Source: Sphagnum magellanicum (Eukaryota; Streptophyta; Sphagnopsida; Sphagnales; Sphagnaceae). Taken from it: DNA of 64,000 nucleotides. The notes under the pieces were generated by a model. That model was given only the letters and a program-made list of their open reading frames with translations. It ran no database searches and was not told where the DNA came from. The stretch's first letter is position 1; every line of letters starts with the position of its first letter. The stretch covers positions 20,088,001 through 20,152,000 of the forward strand of contig CM038910.1 of NCBI GenBank assembly GCA_021904315.1. The letters run 5' to 3'. Shown one piece after another: positions 25,458-37,415 of the stretch. The translations under genes were made by a program, and so were the position numbers.

Positions 25458-26240
25458 TCAATCAATACATCTAATCCTACCAAAGGGATTGTGTTCAACA
25501 AAGGTGGGAACATCGTATCCAAACAAATGAAAATTTTCCAAGTAAGGGAAAACAAACCCCAACAAATATTGATCTTCCCCACAAATGTTGTCAAACGACT
25601 CTAAAAAAATGGCATTATACGGGTTGTTAAACATGCTTTTGTATGGCATATCATTTATGAGCAACATGTTGCCAAGGTGAGTATGAGGAAACATAGAAAA
25701 GAAAATGTCAAGGTTTTTGTGGAAAATTGGCTTGTTAGGTTATCTGATAGGAAATGTGGATTTCACATGTAAAACTCTTAATCAAGCACTCTAAAAGCAT
25801 GTATAGAGATTTGTGTTTTGCGTTAAATTTGATCCAAATAATTATAGATATTGTGATGTTGGGCTATAGACCAATTATAGATTTGTAATCACATAAGACA
25901 TTTTTCCAAGAATTCCTTCAATCCAAGACGAAAAATGACAATGCAAGAACCCTTGTTGAAGTGTGTGGTGATTAGAACTCCATTCAGATAAAAAACCACA
26001 TGAAATGGACTCACCTCCATTGCATGCAAACAAAGCACTAGGGAGTCAACACCTAAAGTTGATGGAATCTCATCCAAGCCATTTCAACAATCGCACATGA
26101 ATTTGGCGATTCCACATCTTCTATTTGAAGCATTTGGGATTCAAAATCCAAAGTTGATGGAATTTCAATGAAGCTGACTTCAACAACCACGCATGAATTT
26201 GGCAACTCCACATCTTCTGCTTCCTCACGAAATAACACAC
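25458..26240 (-). pseudogene. FCP1/NLI-like phosphatase domain remnant, copy B
   Basis: Minus-strand frames show VVFYLNGVLI, where the family has FDLDGVL, then LGLKEFLEKCLM, HLGNMLLINDMPYKSMFNNP and VPTFVEHNPFG. Order matches an FCP1 homology (HAD superfamily) domain with its C-terminal tail. The first catalytic aspartate is replaced by Tyr and the second by Asn, and frames are split, so it is inactive. Preceding residues contain two similar halves (VELPNSCVVVEV and VESPNSCAIVEM), a short internal duplication. Confidence 0.6.
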
Positions 26241-26349
26241 CGTAATCTAAGACAAAAAGACAAAAAATAGCTGTGAAAGTCTGAAAATAGAAAGACCATA
26301 TAAATTAATGAAATTGGAAAATCCAAAAAACATTGGAAGGAAGGAGCAA

Positions 26350-27245
26350 AAGAGAATATTTGGACTATTTACAATGGATGTCGAACGATTTCTACAGAAA
26401 TTAGCGAAACAAGCCTTGGTGCATTTTTCGAACAACATCCAAAATTTGTCATTGTTTTCCTTGATACTTCTGATGGCGCCAAAAGGATAGAGCTCCACAA
26501 AGGTGGGAACATTAAGCCCAGAGTAATGAAAAAACTCTAAATACAAAATAAAAATCTTCATTAGATAATTATCCTATTTTGACATTTATTCATAGGATTC
26601 AACAAAAATGACATTAAAGGGTGGATCCAGGCAGCTTTTGTAAAACGTATCATCTACCAATAGTGTATTTCCAAGGTGAATATTAAGATACCTAGGGAAG
26701 AAATCAAAAAGGTTTGTATGATAAAAATTTATGATGAGTGAGATAATCGATGCAATTAAAATCTATTTTGCAAGGAAACTATAAAAATTGCTTGTTAATC
26801 TTACATAGATCTCGACCCATAATCCTTTGCGGGTCGATTTCAATACTCATCTCTTTTGTTATTTTTCTCAAGTAGGCATTCATTTTGGCAGCAGAGTAGA
26901 CATCCGTATGTAGATGGTAAACTGTTATAAACACCTTAAGAGGAATTCCTTTAGAACTAGCCTGGGAACAACATTCATGCCTAGTAAGGTGCAACCCCAA
27001 GCTAAGTTAAATGGTGGAAGCAAGAGGTGATTAATTCTAAAATACTCCTTCCCAACAAGGACACCTTTCAAATAAAAAATCACTTGCAAAGGACTCACCT
27101 TTGCATCCTTTGCATTTACGAAAGGAGGAGATCTAAAACCTCTGAGAGCAAGTTTTTTCCCCTTATTTTCCTTGGCAGTTTCATGGAAAACACTAGGAAG
27201 TGTATCATCTCCGGCCCCATTGAATCCCACAAGGGGCAAATGCAA
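26350..27245 (-). pseudogene. FCP1/NLI-like phosphatase domain remnant, copy A
   Basis: The most complete of the three copies. Minus-strand frames in order: VIFYLKGVLVGKEYF (motif I, both Asp lost), VVPRLVLKEFLLRCL, KMNAYLRKITKE, IDPQRIMGRDLCKINKQFL, HLGNTLLVDDTFYKSC, DPPFNVIFVESYE, then YSGLNVPTFVELYPFGAIRS and FCRNRSTSIVN. This is the order of an NLI-interacting-factor-like (FCP1 homology) phosphatase and its tail. Two or more frame breaks and a stop near 26570-26590 show it is a pseudogene. Family from recall. Confidence 0.65.
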
Positions 27246-27539
27246 CTACAACGAAACATATGGCTCGAGGGATAGGAAAAACGCAGGTGTGAAATGAATT
27301 GGGGATGTAAAACCTTGACATGGCAAAGTCTAAACTAAATATGACATGGTAAAAACATGGTTAGGTGGTTCATGTTTGACATTTTGAAGAGTCCACATTG
27401 TACACCAGCACAACCTTAGTGTGAAGGAACATGAAATAAAATTGAAAAAACATAGCATTCACTAGGAATCTTGTTGATGTTTATATCACACATAGAGGGC
27501 TGAATCTATGCAATTTAAAGAAGATTTTTTAATGTGTAA

Positions 27540-29076
27540 TTCATGATAAGATGGACCATTCTAAAACAACTTTTCCTTGGCTTCAAATGAAGAACAAAAT
27601 GGTGTCCGAGCCGGGGCAATTGTTAGTGACATTGATTGGAATGATTATTCATGGCCATGGGGACAAAACTTTTGCTCAATATTCTAATGAGCTCTAGCCC
27701 AATGATCCTTATTTCATGATTGGGTCACTTTTGCGTTTGTTTTATAGCCTTGAAAAGGAGCTAGTTAAGGAATCACGGGTTTTGTTTGAATTCGAACCCC
27801 AAAACACATTCTTCTAACAAATCTTGCAAGAAAATTCTCTTTGTTTGAACACATTGAAGCCTATGGACACAATTGTAGATGTGAAGCCATTGCCAAGTAA
27901 GTTGCTTTTTCAGATGGATAATTGTGTGAAAGATAACAAGAATCGTCACATGTTGGTGTTTCTTTCTTAGTTAATTGCCTGATAAGTTTTTGAAGAAGTT
28001 CAATTGGGGTTTTTTTATAGTTGGGCACACACATGAAGATATTGACAGAATTTTTGGATATTTGTCAAAAAAATTGAGAGAGCAAAATAATTATGTCATG
28101 GCAGATTTGATGAAATCATTCATGTTTTCCCAAGATTGTCCATTCATTCCACAACTTTTCGAGAAATCCTTGATTTCAAATCTTGGGTCAATGGATATTT
28201 GAACGATGGCTTGGATGTCCCTATTGGTCATATAAAGATGCATTTGTTTCAATTTTTTTTGGACAAAATAGGGTGGCTGGTGATGCAATACAAAGTATCT
28301 CCTATTGATGTTTTGTGGAACTTTAAAGATGGCCTAGCCATGAGATTGTGAAAAAAGGATGGCACAAGATGAGCAAAATTATTAGTGGGGGTTTTGAATC
28401 TTGTTCCATTTTGTTCGATATGGGGGAATGATGAATTGAGGGTAGGTGAGAAGGAAAGGTTCATTAGTAACATGATTTCGAAAAATATTGAGTTCAAGAA
28501 GGTTGGGACGTTGAACAACAATTTGTATTCTAAAGTTATGGTTCCTTATGTGAAATACTGGGAGAACATTTTTGAAATGTTATCAAGACCTATCCCACGA
28601 GTTATATTATGTTGGAAGGCTTTTTGTAATCTAGCAATTGGAGAGCTAATTATGAGCACACATCCATTTGTACCATTGTTGATGTTGACCTTGAAGATCA
28701 TGTCATCCCTCCATACTGTGGGCCTAAAAACATGCACCCTTCTTTGGGCATTACAATATACACACCTTTTTGTGACTTGTTTGCTGATAATTTTGTTTTT
28801 CTGTAGCCTTCAAACCTTATAATCTATCCTATTTGGATGGGAAAGGTCAAAAGTGATGTTGTAAGAGATCAAGAAAATGAGAATTATAAGAAGGTTTATG
28901 TTCAATGGTGGGTTCTTGCGAAAAAGGGAGCCAAAAATGATGAGGAACTATATCATAATTGTTGGTTGAGCAAGTGGAAGTGTAATCATGAAGACCCAAA
29001 ACAATGGGTTGAAATCTCTTCTATTATGTTTTTTTGTCACCTAGAAGCAACACAACAATTAATTCCATTATAAGTA
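27540..29076 (+). pseudogene. Transposon-derived protein, DUF7869-like core, frameshifted
   Basis: Reads as one protein in several frames. 27550-27850: FPWLQMKNKM, IIHGHGDKTFAQYSNELWP, FMIGSLLRLFYSLEKE. 27870-27970: LLFQMDNCVKDNKNRHMLVF. After a stop and frame change, 27975-28140 gives FFIVGHTHEDIDRIFGYLSK, the signature block, then NNYVMADLMKSFM. A further shift near 28150 leads to ILDFKSWVNGYLNDGLD and LFQFFLDKIGWLVMQYKV (to 28351). 28385-28600 has KERFISNMISKNI, and 28837-29073 NYKKVYVQWWVLAKKG with WKCNHEDPKQWVEISSI. The GHTHEDID block and order recall plant proteins annotated with DUF7869, usually mobile-element-derived. At least three disruptions make it dead. Confidence 0.6.
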
Positions 29077-30915
29077 TTAATGTGACCCATGCATTTAAGG
29101 CAAAGCTAATTTTGATGTAGTTAATAATAACTCTTGTGCATTATAACTATAGATTGAATTTTTTATGAACATGAAATAGAAATGTTAGTGATATTTTATG
29201 GTCTCTAAAATAGATTTAATTTTTTTTTCAAATAAGATTTTATTGTTTTGGAATATATTCAATGTGCCTATGTGTGTTCATTGAAAAAAATATTAATGTT
29301 TATCTTCTTTATAAACATTCTAATGTGCTAACCTTTTGCCAATATGGACATTGCTTGTTTTAAAATGTCATCTTAAGTGTGCATGAAAAACTACTATAGA
29401 GGTGATATGTTTAAAATTTTCTTTTTAATGTCATGGGTGTATGAAATTTTTGTTGACATTTGCTAGCATTAGTGTTACATACAAAAAAAAAATGACAATC
29501 ATGTATTTAAGTTTATGATTTGTGGTTGGCAAGGTCTAACCTTCATTTTAATCAACTGGTTTAATTTATACTAAATTCAACAAATTTTTATTTGAGGATA
29601 TTGTTCACAATTGAGGATAGGAGGATGGAAATTATTATTTGAAATTTGGTGAACAACACATTAGGTTTGATTATGAACTTTTAGGAGTTTGGTTCCAAAC
29701 TCAAGCTATTGTGCAAATTTTATGCAAATTAAATTAAAATATGTTTGAAATTCCAATAATTCGGAAAATAATCATATTGAACTTGAATGGAAATTCAACT
29801 TTTTAATGAAAGATTATGAAAGCACATGTTGACATGATGGCAATTTTTCTTATTTGGTGGCCACCAAATGTGTTTTGGCCCCCCCTCGCGGATTGAAATA
29901 AGTCCATAGTTAAAATTAAAGTTTAAAATTAATTAAATAGGTGTTCTATTTAACTTTTGTAATGTAAGTATGTGGCTAAATAACCTAAATACAAGTAGAT
30001 TATATGTAATATTTATATTCCATCTATTTACATATATTTTAACCTATAGGTAACCTAATTATATAGGATAGGGTACACCACTTATATATCTATGATAAAT
30101 TACTAGTTGGTTAATTAATTATTTACATAAAATACATTAATGAATATGTAATTAAGTAGTTAAATATTAATTATTACAAATACATTATTGATAATATATA
30201 ATGAATTAGGTCAAACTTGTAAGGATTAGTTATAATTTAGTTGTAATTATCAATCAATAATATAATACATTATAACTATTTTGATATTTTATATAATTCA
30301 AAAAATTATAATATGGTTGTCATTATTAATTATAACTAAATAACTAGACATTGATTATAATTAATTTTTTATTTTAAGTTAATTAATTAACATACATATT
30401 TACCTACCTATTTATTTATTTATTTACTTAATTTATGTATCTTACATAGTTATTTTAAAATAATCTTGTGTGAACTAAAAGCCTTTAATGTTGTGTGGAC
30501 ATGAAAATGTTTCTCCCTCCCAAAACTTTGTCCCATATAGTTTGTCATCCTTTCCAAATGATGAACAATATAAATAGATGCACCATAAGCATCCAAAACA
30601 TAAGAAATATTTTAAAAAAGAAGGCCACTTGAGATGAACTAATTAAAAAGGCTGAACTTTAAAGGCCAAATTCAAAATGAAATAAGATTTTCCTACCTAG
30701 GTCATCTAGGTGTAGGTTTAATCTAGGTGGTGTACATTTAAACCTAGTAAAGGTCATAACTTAAGTTGCTTTAGGCTACTTTAGGTTTTTATACCTAATC
30801 ACTAATTATAGGGTCCTACACCTAGGCATAGGAACTTAGGTTATAGGTTTCTAAACATAGGAACCTTAGGAATATGTATTTAATTTTTGGCTTAACCTAG
30901 GTTGTCTAGGTTCTA
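29077..30915. other. Very AT-rich spacer
   Basis: No gene seen. 29900-30480 is almost pure A/T with many TAATTA and TTATTTA runs. 30690-30900 is rich in CCTAGGT/TAGGTTT phrases without a fixed period. Confidence 0.5.
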
Positions 30916-31110
30916 TTCACGTGGCATAGCCGAATGGCCAATGTTTAAATGTCATGTGGCATAACCTAATGGCCAATGTTGAAATGTCATGTGGCATAGC
31001 CTATATGGCCAATGCTTAAATGCCATGTGGCATAACATAGGTGGCCAATGTCTAGATGCCATGTGGCTTAACTTGGGTGGCCATTGTTTAAATGTCACAT
31101 GGCATTTGCC
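30916..31110 (+). repeat. 35-36 bp tandem repeat, five to six units
   Basis: Units begin at GTGGCATAGC 30921, then GTGGC at 30956, 30991, 31027 and 31063, with a degenerate CATGGCAT at about 31097. The unit is about GTGGCATAACCTAATGGCCA followed by ATGTTTAAATGTCAT. Spacing is 35, 35, 36, 36 and 34 bp. No gene overlaps it. Confidence 0.85.
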
Positions 31111-34100
31111 TAGTCAAAATGGTGTTTGACTAGTTAAAACATCATTTGACTATTGTATTAACTAGTCAAAAATGTCAACATGGTAAAAAAATACATGACT
31201 CAATACAAGGATAGGTTCAAAACAACATGTCCAAAATGGGTATTTTTTACCAAAATTTCTAGTCAAAAAAATTAGGAATTCTAGTATGAAATACTCAATC
31301 ATATATTATATATGTGTTCATTGTCCCATTTCAATTCTATATGAAAAGTTCCACTCATGTGATTTCATGAAAAACATCTGGATGAGGTTTTTCATTTAAA
31401 CAAACATAAATGTGTGAATACATAAAAGTTTATTGAAAAAACATTATCATTTGAAACAAGAATTATGTTGCAAGCTTTGTGTCAAAAATTAATTTTATGT
31501 TTTTTTCAAAAAACTAGATGAAATGAAAGAAAATTTGGCCCCAAAATAATGTACAAAATCTACCCCCAAAAAAGTACATTTTCTTGTTCAAAATGTACCA
31601 CCATAATGTGCTTTCACCCTAAAGTGCCATCATTTGTTGAAGCAAAACAATTATTGAGCGTAAAATTCCTTCCACATATATAATAATTTATTTATTTTTG
31701 GATCTTTGAATGTATACAAAATTATTTATTTGTTCGTTTAACACCTTAGGTCTACACATGATGTGGTGTTCCATAATCAAGCATGGCTAAAATTTATTTG
31801 GAAACATTATTGGGGTCCACTTTCATGTGTAAACAATTGTTTTTATGAGTTCATGAAGACCTTGGGTAAAAAAATCTTGTTTCTTGTGATGGAGTTGACT
31901 ACATCTTGTAATGCCATCAATTTTTATTAAAGATATCCAAAAATGTTCAAAACTTGAAACATACATTCCTTATTTGGCAAAAGATCAAGTGAGTCATTGA
32001 ACTTGGGGTGAACATCGTAAAGAGGGAAAAAATGTGGGGTGAAATTCACAAATCCATTGATTTTGGTTGGATTTTAAATTTCACCCCATGAAACAATCAA
32101 ACGTAATTAGAGAGGTTTCAAAGAGGAAGAAGGGAGTGGAAAAGAAAGGCAATCAAAGATAGCAAAACTTATAAAGGTTTGTAGGAAAGAAGGGTGATTT
32201 AAAAAAAAGAAAGTGAAAAAAATAACACTAAAGAAATGTCATGCATTTTTAAGACATGAAGAAATGTAGTTGATGGCTTTGGGAGAAGGAACCCCAAAGG
32301 ACAACTTTAATGACTCACCAAAACACAAAGGTGTGTTATCTTACCTTCAACTTCCAATTGTGTTATTTAATATGGATCCCATGTTGCAACTAATACAGAT
32401 TAAATTAAATGATTATTTTGTAATTAAAACCATCAACAATGTTGCATTTTATAATTAGCATGACATGCCAAACTACCATCTTAACATTCAAAGGTGTTGT
32501 GTCATGTTTATTTCATGGAAACCATTGACATTGACCTTTAATGCCCTCATCCTAATGCACATGAAGCTTGCACTTGCTGCTTTTTAATAAATTGCAACTA
32601 CAATCCACTAGCTTTGGCACCATGGCATGAGATATGGTGGTTAACAATGAGGATTAGAAAGATTTGATTAAGGCAAAAATGGAAATTAACATAAAGAGAA
32701 CAAGACAAATGAGGTTTAAGAATCTTAAAACAACTAAAGATTTAGGAGTTTTAATAGATGCAAAATTTAAAGTAAAGAATAAAGAAATGTTAGACTTGTA
32801 CTTAGAAAATTTCCATCCTAACCATAGTTAGCCATGCCTTTAACCTGGGCATTAATGACTTTCTATGTGAACTTTGAACATTGTTTGTGCATGAATCTAA
32901 TCAAAATAGTTGCAACTAGGAACAAATGACTATACTTTTCCTTTGTGGAATCAAAACATTTCACTAGTATTCTCCATTTCCATTTTAACCCCTTACTTCC
33001 CCTAAGTAATAAACCATTAAATCTCATCACCTATGGCCTTTTTAATGCATGATGTAAGGAAAATTATATCATCACAGTTGCATTCTTGTTTTAGTTTCAC
33101 ATGAATGTGTCATGTAAGAATTATGTAGGACGTATATATCATGTTTCATGTATAAGGTGAATTGGAACAATCATTGTTTTGGGTTCAACTTAATTGGTTG
33201 GCTTGTCACAATGTGAAATTTGCAAATGAATCTTGCATGGGTGATATTTAATGGGAGGGACCATTAATATAATAATTCATCAAACTTCAACAAACTAAGG
33301 TTTGTTAAAGTTTTGAACAAACCTAAAGTTGAAAGCGTTGTGACAAACACATCCCAAACACCCTCATTTCAATTGATCAAATATTTAACATTTGACTTCA
33401 ACTCATTTGCATTGAACAACTCCAATGTGTTAATGTTCAAAATTATAGTCACAAGTATGATTTGATGCTATGTGTGCATCCTATGAACAATCAATTCATC
33501 ATCACTTAACAAGAAGTAATTGAAATTACTCATGTCCAAAAATACATCATTGCTAGAAGAAACCATGGAACACAAGAAAAAAACCCAAAGAAAATCCTTA
33601 AAAGAAGCCTAATTTTTAAATAAAAAGAACCTTAAAACAAACCCCCCAAAAAAATTTTAAAATCCTAAAAAGAAATCCCAAAAGAAGTTTTAAAACTAAA
33701 ATGAAACCCTAAAAAAATGTCCTAATAAAAAACCTAAAATTTTAAAAATTAATAAAAAGAAAAATTCACTTGGAATTTTTTAAAAAATAATTAAAAACTC
33801 TGAAAACAAGAAGAAGAAATGAGAAACCCTAAAACCAACAAAAAAAAACTAAGAACCCTAAAAGAACAAAAAACCAAAAAATATTTAAAGCAATTACAAA
33901 TCAAAAAAATTCCCATGAAATGAAAATGAGAAAGTTGAAATGCAATAGAAAGTGGAAGAGCCCACTCATATAAGTCCATGTAAAAGAAATCCTAAAATCT
34001 ATAGAACAAATCCTGAAATAACTTTGTAATGAAATAAAGGAGGAAATTGAGACTGGGGTTGGGATAGGGTATGGGATGAGGAGGGCCTTTAAGGATAACT

Positions 34101-34366
34101 TTATTGTAGAAGCAGGTCACATGAAATGATGAACTATTGTTGCACCTAATTAAATTCTAGAATGAGAAATTATGCTCTAACTTTGTGTTTTTACTAACAT
34201 CTGTTTTATAAATAAATAAATAAACAAACAAACAAACAAAAGAAAAACACTTGGCACAAGAACAAGAGAAGAAAGAGAGATTGAAGTCCAAACAAAAGAA
34301 CACACCTAAAAACACATAACGCACGATGGGGAGCCCTAAAAAGAGAAATCACAAAACCTAGGACCT
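31111..34366. other. AT-rich spacer, A-rich stretch at 33.55-33.95 kb
   Basis: No gene is supported; the short open frames (32270-32458; minus 33791-33979) carry no domain. 33590-33870 is an A-rich stretch peppered with CCTAAA and AACCCTAAAA. It resembles the plant telomere unit only in scattered single copies, so it is not a telomeric array. A (AAAC/AAAT)n run lies at about 34210-34245. Confidence 0.5.
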
Positions 34367-34550
34367 AAACCCATCACTAGTAACATGAAGCAAGGTGTGC
34401 AAGGAGGTGGGCTAAAAACATGGAAGGACACCAAGCCTAGAACATCTAGTTGGATGTTAAACCCATCACTAGTAACATGAAGCAAGTTGTGCAAGGAGGT
34501 GGGCTAAAAACATGGAAGGACACCAAGCCTAGAACATCTAGTTGGATGTT
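34367..34550 (+). repeat. 92-bp tandem duplication
   Basis: 34367-34458 and 34459-34550 are head-to-tail copies beginning AAACCCATCACTAGTAACAT and ending CTAGTTGGATGTT. I see a single difference (GCAAGGTGTGC against GCAAGTTGTGC), so the duplication looks recent. Confidence 0.9.
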
Positions 34551-34793
34551 GAGAAGCTACATGACTCCACGTATAAGTATGGCAAGACATATAGATTGAT
34601 TTCAAGAATGACTCATTTGACTAGCAAGCTAAATAGTAACATTAAAAGGTTCATAGCAAAAGGTGTTCTGATTTTAGGAATGTTTTATGTTGAGGGTGTT
34701 AACTTGCATAAAGGCTTACAAGAATTTATGTGATAATAATCGGGTATCACATGAAAAAAAACAAAAACAAAAGGGGTTTAGGATTTTTCAAAA

Positions 34794-34945
34794 CACTACT
34801 AGAAATTTTGTCTTTTGCAACTTGTCTTATGCAACTAAAAAATGTCGCATGCAACTACACATGTTGCATGCAACTCCAAAATAGTTGCATGTGAGATTTT
34901 TTAGTTGCATAAGACAAGTTGCAAAAGACAAAATTTCTAGTAGTG
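34794..34945. mobile_element. 152-bp CACTA-type foldback MITE
   Basis: Begins CACTACTAGAAATTTTGTC and ends with its exact inverse. The terminal inverted repeats are perfect over about 50 bp (34794-34843 with 34896-34945), leaving a short centre that also contains inverted TTGCATGCAACT motifs. AAA on both sides (34791-34793 and 34946-34948) fits the 3-bp target duplication of CACTA elements. The terminus resembles the presumed CACTA end at 23026 (CACTACAAGGAATTT in inverse), so it may be a non-autonomous relative. Confidence 0.85.
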
Positions 34946-35716
34946 AAATGGGTTTTTCAAAATGCCGGTGCTTTATGTGTCTCCTCCAAATACAACAAAA
35001 ATATGCTATAGAACAATGTGTCCTCCAAATACACTACTAAATTTCTTATAAGTTTTTACAATGGAAAAAAATGGGGCCCAAAAATAATTATACGCATTGG
35101 TCATTTTTTCCTTGGAAGAACTTAGAAGCAATTAGAAAGAAATAGAAATGGAAAAGAAACAATGGACTGAATTATTCTCCTTGAAAATGATTAAAAAATG
35201 CCAATATCAAAAATACAAAATCCAAGTTCGTACAGTAAAAGTATAAAAAGTTGTACATGTACACTCCAGATCGTATGCGTACAAAGCCTCGGTCACGAAA
35301 CCCTAAAGTAGAGCGTCCCCGACAAGTGTTTTCCGACTGTGTTCGATCCTGATACATTCGAGCTATACCGACGAGAGCGAGTTTGCATTTTGTTTGGTGT
35401 TGGAGACACCAAGCTTGTGCTGGAGCTTCATCATAAAAGAATTTCGTAAGGTGTGTGGGTTGTGTCCAAAATTGTGTCTCAATATGTTGTCAACAAGAGA
35501 AAAACACCTTCGTGTATGATTGGTTTTGTGTCCTTTGCAAATTTTGATTCAATCGACTTTTGTAGTTGATCTCGATGTTTTGGAGGGTTTGGCTTTTTCT
35601 CGGCAATCTTGTAGATATGTGATCCAGATGTGGCTGTGTTGCAAATAACTGAATTGAGATTTGGTGGACTTGGCAGGAAACACATTAGGGTTTGTTCGGA
35701 GCTCGAAGACTCAAAC

Positions 35717-37415
35717 ATGGCCTTGCAATGGATGTTGTTGGGCGTGGTGGCAGGTGCTGAGGCAGTCGTTCTTTTGCTGTTGACAGCTCCGCTGCCACGA
35801 CCACTTGCCCAACAGGTAGTGGAGTTTGTGCGCAAAATTTTGCAACCTGGCTTCGCCATCATCCCTTTTGCAGTTTTCCAGCTCCTAGGTCAGCTTCCCA
35901 CATCTCTGTTCAACCCTAGCATCTGAGGATGCAGGTTCAATACTAACATCTGAGAATGTGTGGAAATTCCTATCTAGAGACCATGTCTATGTGCATGACA
36001 CATGATGATGATTGCATTACCTATGTCCCTTGAGTGCTAGCTGGCATCATGACTGAGTGAGTCTTCCCATTGCTTCTGGAAGTGTCACAGAAACTTAGGC
36101 CACGGATTTTGTATAATGGTTTGTCTAGAAACTAACTTGGGCAGATTGTTATGTACTTATCTAGCTCTACCCTCTGGAGCTAATGAAGGCAGTGGGTAGT
36201 CATGGCACCTCATCATTGCTATTCATGGTGAAGGTGAAGGTTTTACACTTTGTGAGGGACTCTCATAAGATTACAACCACACTCATTGCCATGTTACCTT
36301 CAAAGTGTTGTTGTGGAGATTTCTGATTTCTCTGCAATCTCATAGATATGATGATGACATTTTGTATTGACAATATGGTAATGCAGAGATATACTGGAAG
36401 AATGAACACCGTATTAATTGTGCCAAAGATGTCTGCACCACATTGGAGAGAGATCGCTTTCAGAGATCTGTAAGCACCTTTCTGTAGTCTCTCAGAGCAT
36501 GCAACCACATCTCTTGTTTTTGTGCTCATTTTAGACCATCTGGATTCTGGTTATGTTATGGTTTAGTTTACCCTACATTTCAGCTGAATGCTGCCACAAA
36601 TTGTCTTCATGATTGGGTTCTTTGAAACATCATTGAACTTTTGACATTTGTGGCCTGGAATTGGATCTTTTTGTTTGGTTATTTTTCACACTAGCTTTTT
36701 TTATTATTGTTCCAATCCCTTAGGTTAATGACCTTGGGCACCTGCACCTAACACAAGTTCCATGTCCTTGTACCTTACACACTAATGTACCCAGGTTTTC
36801 AAGTCGGAGCGGAATACACTGTTGGCCATTGCAGCAGTTCTTCTATATTGGTATCTTTTTTACCTTTAAGCTCTCACTACTGATGATAGTAGCAGTGGGG
36901 ATTTCCCAATGACTTTCAAGAATGCATGTAAGCATGCATGCAACTGTTACCATAAATGTTGGTGTGGGGTTGCAACATGGGATGATTTATTATGGGCAGA
37001 ATATACCTTGAGCTCTTGCATATCAAAAATCTACAAGGCTGCTCAATGTAATAGTCGATAGCAAAGCTTAGCATGACCACTCAATAAGTATGGGCCCACT
37101 TGGATTCATTGTGAGAAGGGTACATTGTTGGGCACTCACGGTGCCTCTGTTTAGTCAATGTGGAGTCTCTTGTCATTTCCAGTTTCAGTTCTAAGTTAAT
37201 CTGTATGCATGTATCAGAGGAATGGATTTTGAAGTGGCAGATTGGTACAGTAAAATTTTTGTCTGTACTGGTTTCAAACAATGAGTTGTTGTGTACTTAT
37301 TCTGGTAAGGCTTTCTTTTGACAGGTTGATATTCCGGGTGACAAAACTGCAACAAGATGTGTTACAAGCAGATGAGAGGAAAGATAACATAGCCAAGAGA
37401 GTGAAAGATGAGTAA
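35717..37415 (+). CDS. BAP31-like small ER membrane protein, four exons
   Basis: Matches the short plant family annotated as B-cell receptor-associated 31-like. Exons 35717-35888, 36387-36469, 36795-36850 and 37325-37415 have GT-AG borders and join in frame to 133 aa, close to the family length of about 130. Start is MALQWMLLGVV, as in the family. Hydrophobic segments lie at about 5-25, 40-57 (ILQPGFAIIPFAVFQLL) and 91-109 (TLLAIAAVLLYWLIF). The hallmark EIYWKNEHR spans the exon 1/2 join and VCTTLERDRFQRS follows. The C-terminus is charged (VLQADERKDNIAKRVKDE), probably cytosolic, without a clear KKxx signal. Expected in the ER membrane; molecular role unknown in plants. Intron 1 carries a dispersed repeat. 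An upstream in-frame ATG at 35630 is less likely. Confidence 0.85.
36030..36380 (+). repeat. Dispersed repeat, copy 1 (BAP31-like intron 1)
   Basis: Shares ordered blocks with the copies at 38242-38500 and 42155-42523: TTCCCATTGCTTCTGG, TTGTCTAGAAACTAACTTGG, GGGCAGATTGTTAT, a GGGTAGTCATGG-like block, TTCATGGTGAAGGTGA, CTCATAAGATTACAACCACA, TTGTGGAGAT and TCTCATAGATA. It is diverged from the others. It ends just before exon 2 of the host gene. No coding capacity. Confidence 0.65.

Noticed and set aside
30916..31110. CRISPR-like array
   Set aside because: Contiguous tandem units without spacers, in a plant genome.
33590..33870. Possible interstitial telomere repeat (AACCCTAAA)
   Set aside because: The unit occurs only as scattered single copies in A-rich sequence, without head-to-tail array.
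35479..35862. 127-aa minus-strand open frame
   Set aside because: Shadow of exon 1 of the BAP31-like gene, whose four exons join in frame.
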